NCBI RefSeq assembly: GCF_050948175.1
Contig: NC_135202.1
Coordinates: forward strand, 6,882,001 to 6,946,000
Source: Xylocopa sonorina
Lineage: Eukaryota > Arthropoda > Insecta > Hymenoptera > Apidae
Length of the DNA: 64,000 nt
Direction of reading: 5' to 3'
Shown here: piece after piece, positions 33,011-44,570 of the stretch
How the letters are laid out: every line of letters begins with the position of its first letter
Position numbering within the stretch: the first letter of the stretch is position 1
The notes under the pieces: generated by a model
What the model saw: the letters and a program-made list of their open reading frames with translations, nothing else
Databases searched by the model: none
Told to the model about the DNA's origin: nothing
Translations under genes and position numbers: made by a program

Positions 33011-33886
33011 CCCAGCGAACGAAACCAAAAATATCCAACCCAAAAGAAAGAGAAACCTAAATCGAAATAACGAGCAACGAAGGGCGAGCCAGCTGAAAGG
33101 AATCGACGAGAAAAGGGTGGACGAAGAATCCAAAGGAATCTCAGGATCCTCGAGGAACGGACGCGAGCACGACCGAGGGCGTCGAGCAACGATCCGCTCC
33201 AGAAACCTGGTCCCCGTTTTAGCCGTCGAGCGAGAAGGGGTGAGAGATCCGTCGATTAGAGGCGAACGGAAGCGTCGATCGTGAAACGGGGACGGGCATC
33301 GATCGTTTATAAGCGGCGCGGATGGATTAATTAAAAACCGGCCCAGGTCACAAAGGAAACGTACAGAAAGAGAGGACGAGGCGGAGGGGTTGGAAGAGAG
33401 CCTTGAAAAAGCCAGAGGATCGTTGCCGCGCGCGACATCAACGGTGGATGGCGGGTAAAAGGGTGGAGAAGGGTTAGAGAGGGCGGTGAAAAGGGGCGCG
33501 GCGACGTTATACGGGGCAAGTTTTTCGCTTTCACGGAATAATAAAAGGATCGCGTGCCACGTGGAATTCGATATCAGCCTGTCGATGCTACTGTCGTCGG
33601 GGTGGCACCAGCTGAGACCTCGGGGCGGTTCTCTGCCCGCTCGACTCGCGGTGATCCTTTGTTTACGGATTCCTCCACAGTTTCGTAAGATATCCAGAAA
33701 CGTTCTAAACTCAATTCTCCCGTGATTTATCAAGCTTTTTGTCAAACCTCCACGAGTTTTCTCTTCAAACATCAGATAGATCCCATATAATTATTTATGA
33801 CTCGTACCGTTCAGTAACCTTGAGGAATCTTTAACAAGGGATGATCTTAAATCTTACGATACCTTGTCTGGAAACAGACTTTTTAA
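33011..33886. other. Unique sequence with a long minus-strand open frame, not called
   Basis: A frame of 263 codons with an ATG at 33772 runs on the minus strand to 32981. Its peptide is Ser/Arg/Phe/Pro-rich with a hydrophobic C-terminus, matches no family I know, and its stop lies inside the tandem array at 32638-33010. Other frames of 60-80 codons are open over the same bases. I judge it probably chance. Confidence 0.35.
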
Positions 33887-33943
33887 TCTAATTTATTAAA
33901 GTAAATTAGAAACTTCAGTCTAATTTGTTAAACTAAATTAGAC
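33887..33943. other. Pair of related AT-rich inverted repeats
   Basis: TCTAATTTA at 33887-33895 pairs perfectly with TAAATTAGA at 33902-33910. GTCTAATTT at 33918-33926 pairs perfectly with AAATTAGAC at 33935-33943. The two hairpins share the CTAATTT/AAATTAG core, so they look like a duplicated hairpin unit of about 32 bp. Confidence 0.6.
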
Positions 33944-34479
33944 TTTCTTTAAAGTAAAGAAGAAAGCGTTTGCGAGTGCAAAGAAAATTTGGTTAAATCG
34001 CACAGATATTTTTTGATGCGATTAACGAATCTTTGGATATAGTTTGAGGCCATGAGAGAAAGATTGCTCGTCAACGAGCAGTGTACACGTCGGGTAGCAG
34101 ATAAACGCAAGGAAGACACGTTCGTCGAGCGTCGTTTTCCAAATGGGATCAGACAGAGGAAATAATTGTTTGTTCTGCTGGAAATGGGACGACCTGTCGA
34201 AGCAGCAAGGACGAGACACGCCAGGGTGGGATGAAGAATTTATCGAACCGTTTCGGGCCGGGTCAAACGTTCCTCTGGATCCCGTTTATGAATCATATCC
34301 CGGCGACAGGCTCGATAACTTTTCTCGCTGGGGACGGGGGAAAAAATAGATGGCTTCGATCAACCATTTTTTTTTTTTCCTCTGCTTTTTCCCCTTTCTC
34401 CTCGAGCCACCCCTTTTTCCACCATGAATTTCACTGTGTAAAGCCCGCATAGAAAGCTACGAAACACTGACCTACATAG

Positions 34480-34518
34480 TGCCAGCACGGTATTGCAACG
34501 GAATACCGTGGCGAGGCA
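34480..34518. other. Short hairpin, 9-bp perfect core
   Basis: CACGGTATT at 34486-34494 pairs perfectly with AATACCGTG at 34502-34510 across a 7-nt loop. After an asymmetric internal loop, TGCC pairs with GGCA. It is too short for a typical microRNA precursor. Confidence 0.5.
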
Positions 34519-34739
34519 TGGTATCCAATAACAGAGGGTAGCGCGATATCAACCCCTTGCAAGTGTTCATATTTATCCAAAGTTTTTCTACAGACAATCT
34601 TTCAACATCGATTCGCGTTTGTTTCCAGGTGTGTTTTAAAAAGTTGATTCCATCGAAGGATCAACGACGCGTGTGCATCGATGATTTATTAACGATTAAT
34701 CGCGTTAAGGTAACGATACTGAGGCACTGTGCAGTGTAC

Positions 34740-35010
34740 TCGCGCGATTAGATTCATGGCAAACAGCGATCCTGAAGCGATATTGATAATTAACGAATAC
34801 GAACACGTGAAATGTTGCTATCGAAATAGTTAGCCGTCAATTAACGTCAATTATCGTGAAATATACGTGACAGCGTTTATTCGGTGGCATCGAAACACGA
34901 GCATCGGTGTTACCGAATTCCCCGTGATATTGGTTATCAATTGGTAATGGAAGCTCGTCGGACGCTATAGCGTTTCGCTGGACAGCCTCTGAGGGTAAAG
35001 CTGTGCGAGT
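34740..35010. promoter_or_regulatory. Candidate regulatory segment (TAAT and E-box words)
   Basis: It contains TTGATAATTAACGAA, ACACGTGAAA, GTCAATTAACGTCAATTA and TTATCAATTGGTAATGG within 270 bp and has no frame. Clustering is by eye only. Confidence 0.15.
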
Positions 35011-35842
35011 TCTAGCTAGAAACTACTAAACTCGGGTATATTTTAATACACTACTTTCGAATTCGAAATGTTACGCTTTTGTATGGCTGATAGGGTAGAA
35101 ATGTGATTGCTCACCCCTGTGAAATTCGTACGATCAAAGAAGAGGGAAGTTGGTTGCTATTCGTTTATTCTAACAGTAGCCACAATTCATCCCAACCAAC
35201 TACTACGTAGACTCGAACCACCCCTAAAACAAATCCGTGTAACCAAACTGGTTTTTAACTTTTTACTTACTCGAACAGGGGCCAATAACTCACCACAACC
35301 ATTAACACGTACGTAGCATCAACACGTAACTTTTCGACTCTCCAATATCCACGAACCACCCCTAGAAACAGTAGTTCTTTAAACTGTTTGTAATTCAAAC
35401 AAAACTATCAATTTCAGTAGTTATCGTATAAAGTAGAGGATACAAATACAATCAACCCTTTTATAATATATCGCGCAATATATCGTATCAAAATAGAGTC
35501 GTTCGAATTTAATAAATCATCGAAACAGATACGAAAGAGGGTTGCGCCTACCCTCGAGCTAAATCACAAATCTCAGCCCAGGATCGCGAGAACTCGAGCC
35601 ATTAATACCCAGACTGGAAACGTCACCTTCCAACCGTCCAATCTTCCCGGACCGCCTCTCGAAGGCCCTCGAAAACAGGGATCCCACTGCTGGAAACCCT
35701 TTCGAATCCACCCCCTACCCCCAGAGTCTGCGCTGCGTTCGGCATGAAAATGCAAAGAGACCCCCGGGATCCCAAGCTAGGACAATGCGTTCCCATCCGT
35801 GGAACTAATTAAATTCCAAACGAACGGGGTCGCCACTCGAAA

Positions 35843-35883
35843 CGACGAAGACGACGACGACGACGACAACGTCGACGTCGACG
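35843..35883. repeat. GAC/GTC trinucleotide repeat
   Basis: Consecutive GAC units switch to GTCGAC units near 35870. The repeat encodes an Asp run in one frame, but there is no other sign of a gene. Confidence 0.88.
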
Positions 35884-36221
35884 TGCCTGCGCTCTGCTGG
35901 GCTCTCCAAGTCCTTTGCAAGGGGGGTCCTCTCTCGCGCATGCACAGGCGCGTAGGTGTGCACAGCCGCGGAGCAAGGGCTCTCGAGGACGTTTTTCCAT
36001 TTCCTGGCGCGGCCGATAAGCTATCTGACCCGCGGGCGAGGCTCGAGGACCGCTTGCAACCCCTAAATCCACCGCGTCAGGGGCAAGCCTGCTGGCGACG
36101 TGGCCGTGACGCGCGGCACGTTCCGCGGCAGGAAATTGGGGAAATGAAAAGTGCCATCGATACAACGATCATCCCCTCTTGTCGGTTACTGGGGGCTGCT
36201 CTTGTCGATACGGGTGTCTGT

Positions 36222-36720
36222 CGTACGTTCCGCGGCTTATCGCGCAGTTAGATCATACTGGCGAGCAATTGGGGTGCTTTGAGGAAACGCTAGGATCGAT
36301 TACAGTGAACAGCAGAGTGTTTCGAGAAGTTTCTGTTTAAGAGGTTGAAAAATGATAAATTGCAACAGAGGATCGCTGTTTCGTGAGGAATTGCAAAAGA
36401 TAATTGAAATCTCAGTAGAAAATGGAGAATATTCTTCACTGGGACGATAAGTCCCTACGTTTCGCGTTTTATCGCACTGATCGAGTTAGATCATACTGGC
36501 GAGCAATTGGGGTGCTTTGAGGAAACGCTAGGCTCGATTACAGTGAAGAACAGAGTCTTTCGTTCCTAATAAGTTCAAGAAATTTTTATTGAAGGGGTTG
36601 AAGAATAAACGGTTGTATAGAGAATCGCTGTTCCGCGAGGAATTGTAAAAGATAATTGAAATTTCAGTAGAAAATGGAGAATATTCTTCGCTCGAACGAT
36701 AAGTCGCTGGGAAAGTAGAG
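36222..36720. repeat. Two-copy tandem duplication, 240-bp unit
   Basis: GTTAGATCATACTGGCGAGC occurs at 36245 and 36485. Both copies continue with AATTGGGGTGCTTTGAGG, AAACGCTAGG, CGATTACAGTGAA, GAATTG...AAAGATAATTGAAAT and CAGTAGAAAATGGAGAATA. Confidence 0.95.
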
Positions 36721-37940
36721 AGTTAGGGGTTGGAAGGCCTCTGAGAGGCAGCGTTCTCCGGAAGCGGCGGGCGTCGTCGCGCGTTACGCGCGGCGCGAGC
36801 TCGTTAAAGCAAATTCGGTCCGGCTCATCTCGTCTAGCAGATATTCCCGTGGAAAATAAAGAGAGTCGCGGGGTCCCGTGGCACCCGTGACACGCCTCGT
36901 TAGTCGAAATTGCTGGCCGAGATTAAAGGCGACACCGGCTGCCAGACGAGGCGGATTCTCTCTCTCTCTCTCTCTATCTCTCTCGTGGCGCGAAGAAGCG
37001 CGAAATCGGTCACGTCGAAAATGTCATTATGCAAAATTCGTGTAACCAGCGAGTGTATACGTGTACGTGTATGTGTGTGCGAGAGATAGAGAGCAGAAGT
37101 GTACGAGGAGGGAGGAATGGAACGTTAACGAATTATTGTTCGCCCTTTTGCCGGCTGGCTGGCTTCCTTCCATTCAGACCCACTGTGTATTTCGACTCCT
37201 CTATTTTTTAACAGAATCGCGCAGAATTTTATCGCCAAATTACATATATCCCGGCTACCAAAAATGTATTTAATTTCGGTTAAATATATTCTACGATGTA
37301 TGTGCACACCTCTGTTTGCCTTCGTTGAGTTATTTAAATGGCGAAACAAAAAAAATATTGGAACGAAATGTAGCCAGTGTTGGTCATGCCGCAAGCATAA
37401 TTCTGACTAAATACGATTGAAATAAAATTAGAAAAAATTCTACCAGCATCGAACCAAGTAGAAATCGAAACGGAAATAGAATAATCAAAGAGACCTGCAG
37501 TTTCCACCCCCGCGAAGTTCAATTAGAGCCCCTATTCGCGTCGAAATAAGAATTCAATCGGTAGTCAGAAAACGGCTGGTGAGAATCCCACCTCGCTTCG
37601 TCCTCGAATTCTTTGGCGGGTAAAAACAGCAGGGGCGCAAGGCCCGCGGGGCCACCACGTTCGTTTATCGATCCACCTCGGTAAGCTCGAACACGGCCAG
37701 CACGCGTTATTAGCATCGATTACATCGCCGCCGTGATTAGCCCTATTAGTCGATTCGCAATCGAGCCACCAGCAGCACCCCCCTGGGCCCCCGTCCGCGG
37801 CTTGCTCGAGTGTACGAAGAAACGTGACGGCAATCCCGACGAGGCGCCCGCCTTTGTCCGCTCCTTATCGAAGCCGCTTGTCCGGTAAAGCCAATTAAAC
37901 GATAAATTTGGAGAAGGGACGGGCGAGTGAATCGCGGCCA
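36721..37940. other. Unique non-coding sequence with a CT microsatellite
   Basis: A CT repeat lies at 36957-36984 and GC-rich sequence at 36770-36960. The frames at 37029-37273 (plus) and 37125-37394 (minus) are unrecognised. Confidence 0.4.
36957..36984. repeat. CT microsatellite
   Basis: A CT run with one A interruption. Confidence 0.9.
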
Positions 37941-38430
37941 GATTTCGATCGCAAGGCTCCAATTCGTCTACACGGTGCTCGAAACTAAAAGGAATTGGGC
38001 TCTGTATTCCTGAGACACTCGTTACTTTCTTCCCATTTTTTTCCTTTTTAAATTAGTGCTCGAAGAATACAGCTCGCATATTTAATTACGTTCTATATTA
38101 CCTTAATTACGATCGCAAGGGTTCAATTCGTCAACATGGTGCTCGAAAGTAAAAGAAATTAGGCTCTGTATTTCTGAGACGCTTGTAATTTTTGTCCCTT
38201 TTTTCTTCTTAAATTAGTGCTCGAAGAACACAGCTCGTATACTTAATTACGTTCTATATTACATTAATTTTGATCGCACGGGTCCAATTCGTCTACACGG
38301 TGCTCGAAAGTAAAAAGAATTGAGCTCTGTATTTCTGAAACACTCGTAAACTTTTTCCCTTTTTTTTCTTTTCAAATTGATACTCGCATATTCATCCCCT
38401 TCTATTTTACCCTAATTTTGCCTCAATAAT
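37941..38430. repeat. Three-copy tandem array, 161-164 bp unit
   Basis: GATCGCAAGG or its variant occurs at 37947, 38111 and 38272. It is followed by TCCAATTCGTCTACACGG, TGCTCGAAAGTAAAA, GCTCTGTATTTCTGA, a T-rich tract, AAATTAGTGCTCGAAGAA and TTCTATATTAC. Copy 3 lacks the AGTGCTCGAAGAA part. Confidence 0.95.
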
Positions 38431-39963
38431 TTAATCTTCGTTTGTAACGCTTAAAAAACGCGTAAATAAAATTATAGAATAAGTATTATATAAGATTTAA
38501 TAAAGCTCGTCAAGGGTGATAATTTGACCTGAAGCAAATTTTGCTTCAACGTTGTAGAAATACTTAAAAAGTAGTTATCGATTGCACATCGACATCGAAT
38601 CAGAACCTGTTCGATTCTGTTTCAGGTAAGCCCCGAAAACGAACCCAGAGCTCGATAATCGAGGAGGGACCCGGGCCACGGATACGAATCCTCGACGCGA
38701 CCACGATCGAAAAGGTACACGAGCGATTACCGGCCCGAAAATAAGAAGAGTCGATAAATTTCTGGCCGGTAAACGCAGCAGCTCGCTCTTTCAAACTCTT
38801 AAGCGGCTTTCCCCCTGGGTAGATTTTCTTACGGGCTTAAAGGCCGAGCGAGCTACCCCGCAGAAAGTCCAAGTACAATATTGACTGAAGTGTATCGCCG
38901 TTCAGGATGCAACATTGAAATTAACTCCAGCGGACGCATCTCACCCCTTCTTTCCTTTCGATACCCTCGTTCCAATTATTTTCCACCCTCTCGCCACTTT
39001 CAAACCCCTTTAGAACCACGAACCACAGCCTGCAGAAATTTTTCTGAATCGTTCTGCATAAAGAAAAAAAAAATTGCAATTTCATATAACTACGGAAGAA
39101 AAAATGGAGCTTCGACTTGAGACTTAAATTCATAAGGAGAAAAATTACCGATAAAAGTCTACAAGATCGTAGCAGCTCAGCGAGGTTAATTTTCTAGATT
39201 ACTTTTCTCAGAAGCCAAGGCTCGTAATTTGATTATCCTTGACCCGTGGAATCGGTCCTAATAACTTGCAGCGAAACAACGGTACGCGTGGTATATTGTA
39301 AAGGAAAAGCAGGGAACTTACATTTTTCCCGGCTCTATTCTTCGTAAACGCCTCCAGGAAGGGGCTGAGCTATTTTTCCAGAGGGTAATTTGCAAAAATT
39401 CACCCGCCCCCACGCGGCTATGCACGCGTGCGCGCGCTCTCGCGTCCAGGGTAATGAAATATCGCGGTACATTAACGCGCTGCAGCGTGTCGTTGATTTG
39501 CATAAAGCGGGAACAGGCCTGGTCTCTCTAGAATGATTTAATTTGGGTATCAAGGCTGGGATGCGGGAACAAACGCTTTGTTAGTCTCGCGAGCGACCGA
39601 GCAACCCTTTCAACCCCCACTTCCACTCCATCTCTCCCTCTCTGTCTGCCCTGCACCCTCGGTTTCTTGCGTACCCGCGTTCCTGCTTCATTCTCGAATC
39701 GTATTTCCCAAGTTTGTAATTTGTCGCCTCTTTCTCCGTGTCCGTTGCCCTCTTTCCTCGTATCTTGCACTTAATTACGCGCGTTAGTAACTGCGCGTCG
39801 CTTTTCAGCCGACCGTTCATTAACTCGCCAGCCTGGCCAAGGATTAATGAAATACCAACCCCTGCTTGCGACGTTCGATGCTGATTGTCACTCTCCAATT
39901 TTTCTTAGCTCTTGATTTTATGCTTGTTCGTCTTCTGATCGTCCTTTTCAACATCTTTGAGAA
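38431..39963. other. Unique non-coding sequence
   Basis: Mixed AT-rich and CpG-rich unique sequence. The plus strand is C/T-rich at about 39600-39760, which opens frames on both strands. No gene is recognised. Confidence 0.4.
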
Positions 39964-39967
39964 TTAA

Positions 39968-40533
39968 CCCTCTGCGCTCGACGACTTTTTCGGTTGAATG
40001 ACGCTGCAACTCGAGACGATTTCACGCGTAAATGAATTTTGATATTTTGAAAAACATTATTATCGAAGTTCTAGTTCTATAGTTGCGTTTGGCGTGATAT
40101 TTGACGTAAACACTTACCAAGGTATTCTGAATTGCCAGAATCTTGCGAGTCATCGCTGCTACTTCAGGATTCACTGATGTCTATTACTCGAATTTTTCTG
40201 TTCCTCGTACCCGATGCATCACACGAACATACACACAATTCGAAATCAAACTCGCGTTAAAACTTTTAGAAACGAGTAGTGGAAAACTTGGCGAATACGT
40301 GTGCTCGCTACGATCGTCGAAACTGTACTGAAGCTAGACACATCGTATTCGAGACTACGGTCTTAGATGAATTTTACGTCACAATGTCACTTTCCAACCG
40401 AAAACAAACCTATTCTCGAACCAATACTTCGCTTCTATCAACTGGAGATAACGAAATTCAGCATAAATACAGCCGCTCGAGTTGCCACGCGAAACATCGT
40501 GGCGAGTGCGAGTCACTATTCGAGCGCAAAAGG
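39968..40533. mobile_element. Non-autonomous piggyBac-like element, copy 2 (566 bp)
   Basis: This is homologous along its length to 6628-7263 and in the same orientation. Shared words include GCTGCAACTCGAGAC, TAGTTGCGTTTGG, CTTACCAAGGTATTCTGAAT, TTTTACGTCACAATGTCAC, ATCAACTGGAGATAACGAAA and GCGAAACATCGTGGCGAGTG. It is bounded by TTAA at 39964-39967 and 40534-40537. The left end is CCCTCTGCGCTCGACG; the right end read inward is CCTTTTGCGCTCGAA. It lacks about 50 bp present in copy 1 near the left end. It is degenerate and carries no transposase domain. Confidence 0.85.
40118..40203 (-). pseudogene. Possible transposase first-exon remnant in piggyBac-like copy 2
   Basis: This is the counterpart of 6828-6915. 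The translated pattern (RNRKI, SSDDSQDSGNSEYLG) is shared with copy 1, and ACCTTG is followed by GTAAGT at 40117, a consensus-like splice donor. A two-to-three-residue insertion and an in-frame stop in the acidic stretch break the frame. No ATG is present at the left edge. Confidence 0.35.
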
Positions 40534-40537
40534 TTAA

Positions 40538-41012
40538 TAATATTTATAAAGCAGATATTCCAGTCTTTTTGCGATGTCAACGCGTCTCGCAACCTCTGAT
40601 GAAATTGTACACAGCTACAATGAAACCATGAATCCTCAAAGTCTGTTGAAAAACATGAGATAACTCTGCTAGCACAAATTGCCATGTTCCTAGTTTTTGC
40701 GCAATTTTCAGAATATTTCCAGCAGGGAAAGCAACAACGATAGGAGAAACTTCCGTGGCTTTCCTATAGGGTTAACGAAGATTAAAGAACCGAGGGGCAG
40801 CGGGGTGAGGGCTGCGAAGAGACAAAAATAGTAGGCAGCACGGAAATCGATAGTTGTATAATAATAACGTGAACGTCGGGATACTGTCCCAGCAACGCGT
40901 TAAACCGTGTCCCTCGAGTTCTCCTCGAGCACTCCTGAAGACACTTTACTCTCCAACCCCTGATTTCGCAATCGTCTCAAACCAAAAAACATAACAAAAC
41001 ACCATTCAGTTA
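40538..41012. other. Unique non-coding sequence
   Basis: No gene is recognised. A single GGGTTAA at 40768 resembles a transposon right edge but has no visible partner. Confidence 0.4.
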
Positions 41013-41435
41013 CAAGTTGATAATAATTAATAAATTAAACGGGTTGAATACTGCAGAGAATCTTTACGAAAGGTTCACATAGATTGTACAAAAGGGGGTG
41101 AGTTTTGGTTGCGACGAAGAGGACGCGTCAAATATAATCGTAAGAAATGGAACGAGAGTATTTAACGCGAGCTAAATTCAGTCTCAAAGATTGGTTTACT
41201 CGCCTCCTCTCGCGTAAAGAAAGCAAGTTGATAATAATTAATAAATTAAACGCGTTTAATACTGCAGAGAATCTTTACGAAAGGTTCGCATAGATCGTTC
41301 AAAAGGGGGTGAGTTTTGGTTGCGACGAAGAGGCCGCGTCAAATATAATCGTAAGAAATGGAACGAGAGTATTTAACGCGAGCTAAATTCAGTCTCGAAG
41401 ATTGGTTTACTCGCCTCCTCTCGCGTAAAGAAAGC
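41013..41435. repeat. Two-copy tandem duplication, exact 211-bp period, recent
   Basis: CAAGTTGATAATAATTAATA occurs at 41013 and 41224. The two copies differ by fewer than ten substitutions and no indels over 211 bp by eye. Shared words include AAAAGGGGGTGAGTTTTGG, CGTAAGAAATGGAACGAGAG and CGCCTCCTCTCGCGTAAAG. Confidence 0.96.
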
Positions 41436-41617
41436 TTATAACGGTAGCGATGTCGAAGAAGGGCAACGTCTCGAGGCACCCCATATTTACCCTCCGTTCT
41501 TGCTGCAGGCTCGTTAATGCGTTTAAGCCGAATATGGATCGCGGAGGAATTGGGCTTTGAATTTTCGCAGGGTGCAAGCCAGAAGCGAACAGGAAGCGAG
41601 CAGCTCATATAGAATAC

Positions 41618-41653
41618 AGAGAGAGGGAGAGAGAGAGAGAGAGAGAGAGAAGG
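41618..41653. repeat. GA microsatellite
   Basis: A GA run with one GGG interruption. Confidence 0.92.
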
Positions 41654-41761
41654 AGATGTTCTGTTCGAGGGGATGTATTCGCGCGTTAGCAAATACGGGT
41701 TAGTGCCCTCTTACATCGGGGCAACTCCTTCAGAGTCGACTTAGCGGCGACTTTTCGGGCT

Positions 41762-41807
41762 CCTCTCTCTCTCTCTCTCTCTCCCTCCCTCTCTCTTTCT
41801 CTTTCTG
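41762..41807. repeat. CT microsatellite, interrupted
   Basis: A CT run followed by CCCT and CTTT variants. It lies about 110 bp from the GA run of complementary type. Confidence 0.92.
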
Positions 41808-44142
41808 TCATGCTTGCCATCGACCCAACCGACAAGAGGACGCGCGACTTTCTTCGTCGAGGAAAATTCTATTTGCCAGGGGGTGTAATTGGGTTCGAGC
41901 TGTGTCTTTCTCGTGATGTTCCGTTGGTTACTTGGTCTCTGTGAAACGCCACGGATTGGAATATTGAGATTGAAATATCGAGTGGTAATTATGAGCTGTT
42001 CGAACGTTTCCTTCTTTCTTTTTGAAGCTATGCTTGTGGGTAATTAGATAGACATTAATGTTTGATATTGTTTACCTGGGGTTTTCGACCTTTTTCGTCG
42101 CTCGAGCGCATTCGAGATTGCATAGTTAAAGTATTATTAGACGAGTTTGCGTTTTTGTTTTTAATTAGATTTCGATACGGTGAGCTCTTGATAAACAGTT
42201 TTTTGTACTTTGGTATTTTCGAAGAATCTACTGTGCGATCTTTAAATGACTTTAGAAGTCGCATACGTGGATGTAAGAAGAATTCCTGGTTTCAAGACAA
42301 GCATACCAGACTCACCAGCAGCAACGCAGAGTAATCGGTAGAAAATTGCGTTTCATTTCGATCCGCTTCAAGGCTACTCCAAACACGATGAATACAAGCA
42401 ATCTTTATGCGTTTGCTTTCAAACGACTGGTTCGAGCGCCTACTTTCTGATTCCATGCGCATTCATGAAGTTATTGGCATGTTTACCCACGTATCGCAAT
42501 ATGAACGCCAAGAGTTGCCAAGAGAAACGAGGGGAGCGCTCTTCACCACTATTTCCACCGTCTTTAAAATAACGTAGCTGCTTTAAAAACGCGGCTAATG
42601 ATAACAGAAATCTGTTTCCGAAAACGACAGAGCGGGCTTCGAGTCTCATCGAATATGGAACGCGAAGAAGAGGTTCTGATTCTTCTCTTTAAACACAGAT
42701 TGCCCTTCTACAACACTAGATAACATCACTTTTGCTTCACGCATTTAAAAATTAAATTACCATTAAATAATAACGAGAAGCAATAAACTACAGTGACATT
42801 GCACGAGAATATGTAAATAAATTATAATTTATTGCACAGTACTCTTACCATCTCAGAGGTACTTTTATATTTTAAATCAAAATTAAGTTTCTGGTATAGA
42901 ATTTAAAAAAAAATATTTTCAATGACTTTTCAGAATATAATCCTCCTTTCTGACTAGCTCTGAGTCTCGTTTTGTAGGAACCTATCTATCGTGTCATAGG
43001 AAGATCGTTTGTATACAGGAAGAAACGGGATTGGTACGATCGCCTGTTAGTCTTGACGAGTTCTTCGACGGAAGTTAAGTTAGAAAACGCGTTCTTAGAA
43101 GAAACGTCCAGGTAGAAAAGTATTATCCCCTCCTAAGCGTCTTACTCGTTACTCATCGAAAAGTCGCTTTATTCAAATGAAGTTCAGCCCTCTTTACACT
43201 GAACAGTGCATGCATCGTGTTCGAAGCATCGGATCACTGGCTTAGAGGATTATGTATATATAGATCGGTGTCAAAGAACTCAAAAATACGTCTTACACAA
43301 AGAATCCCCCTTTCTGATCGTTGTATTTCCACAGGATTTATCTTGCTCTAACGTTTGCTCGTTTAAAAAATTCATCCCTCTTAGTGGAATTTTTACTTTC
43401 AGCGTTGCCTGCATATAATTCGTTCGAACAAATTTAAAAAAAAAAAAATAGACTCGACTCGTTCTCTTTCGTACGAACGTAGATATGATTTTAAAACCGA
43501 GTTTCGAAAGACGCTGGTATGCAAACGTATCGGTTTTACATAGGACGTTTATAGCGGCTGTACTTTCCAGGCTTTAGAGAAATTGAATTTTCGTATCTGG
43601 GACGGTTTTCATTTAAAAATACCATCCGTCCCCCGTTTTATTACGGCCCAGCGAATTACAATTCCCGTGAAACGTATCCTTGCGATTCTCGTCGGCCATA
43701 TTTCAACTTCAGCGGTCAGCCAGTGGCCTAGCGGAAGTTCCCGCTGAATTCTCAATAGCTGGACCCTGCTCCGTGGAGGGTGCGCGAGAGGGAGCGAGAG
43801 AGGGTGGCGTAGCTTACAGCTTGGCAAAGGTAGTCGCAACTCCCGAAGGTTAAGCATAACTAAGCCGGCTTTATCCTAACGCGGTCCCTGAGGATTTCCT
43901 CGACGGCCAGTATTACCAGCCGTCCTCCTATTGGCCCCTTCAACCCCTTTCTTTCTTACCACCCTGCCCGTCCAACGGGATCGTACCCGGATATTTCCGC
44001 CTGTTCTCGAGAAATGTGTCACGATTCTTTATTCTCGTCCGCGGACTCCCTTGATTCCACGCGGCGAACCGTTCTGCCGCCACACTTCCGGTACCATTCT
44101 TGCCCGCGATCACGGTTTAACTCTTTCTGTTTCTATATGCAT

Positions 44143-44570
44143 CGTTTATCATTGTTTAAGATCGTCAGAGAAATATGAACGATCACATCGCAGTTCACGT
44201 TTACAAAATATTCTTCGAAACTATCGAGAGATCCGCAATACATTCTCGCGCGATGAAATCAAGAATTACCTCGTTAGAAGTAATTTGGATTCTACTAAGT
44301 ATTTTGGCCAGCAGGGGGGTAAAAAAGTCCACAATCACAATCCAACTCTCTCCATTCCTCAAATCATTTATTATCGCTTAAGATCAGAAATCGTCAGAAA
44401 ACTATAAACAATCACATCGCAATTCACGTTTACAAAATATTCTTCAAAACTATCGAGAGATCTACAATTCTCTACATTCTCACGCGATGAAATTAAGAAT
44501 TATCTCATCATCCAACGAAATTCAGGTCCCACCAAGTATTTTGCCCAGCAATAGGGTAAAAAAGGGGCAC
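44143..44570. repeat. Two-copy tandem duplication, about 228-bp unit
   Basis: Corresponding segments begin near 44143 and 44371. They share GATCACATCGCAGTTCACG (with one change), TTTACAAAATATTCTTC, AACTATCGAGAGATC, CGCGATGAAAT, AAGTATTTTG and GGGTAAAAAA. Confidence 0.92.

Larger units (their letters stand above)
33944..36221. other. Unique non-coding sequence with short simple repeats
   Basis: This includes a hairpin (34480-34518), a TAAT- and GATA-containing stretch (34740-35010) that could be regulatory, a GAC trinucleotide run (35843-35883) and GC-rich sequence at 35880-36130. The frame at 35799-36251 gets its acidic run from the GAC repeat and is opposed by an open minus frame. No gene is recognised. 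Confidence 0.4.
41436..44142. other. Unique non-coding sequence with GA and CT microsatellites
   Basis: It contains the GA run at 41618-41653 and the CT run at 41762-41807. The rest is unique. The minus frame at 41339-41692 crosses both the tandem block and the GA run and is a by-product. No gene is recognised. Confidence 0.4.

Noticed and set aside
34480..34518. Hairpin considered as a microRNA precursor
   Set aside because: The continuous stem is only 9 bp with a 7-nt loop, too short for a typical precursor.
35799..36251. 150-codon frame with an acidic Asp run
   Set aside because: The Asp run is a GAC microsatellite and the rest is GC-rich sequence with an open opposing frame.
40768..40774. 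GGGTTAA resembling a transposon right edge
   Set aside because: No matching left end or inner similarity to the element family was found.
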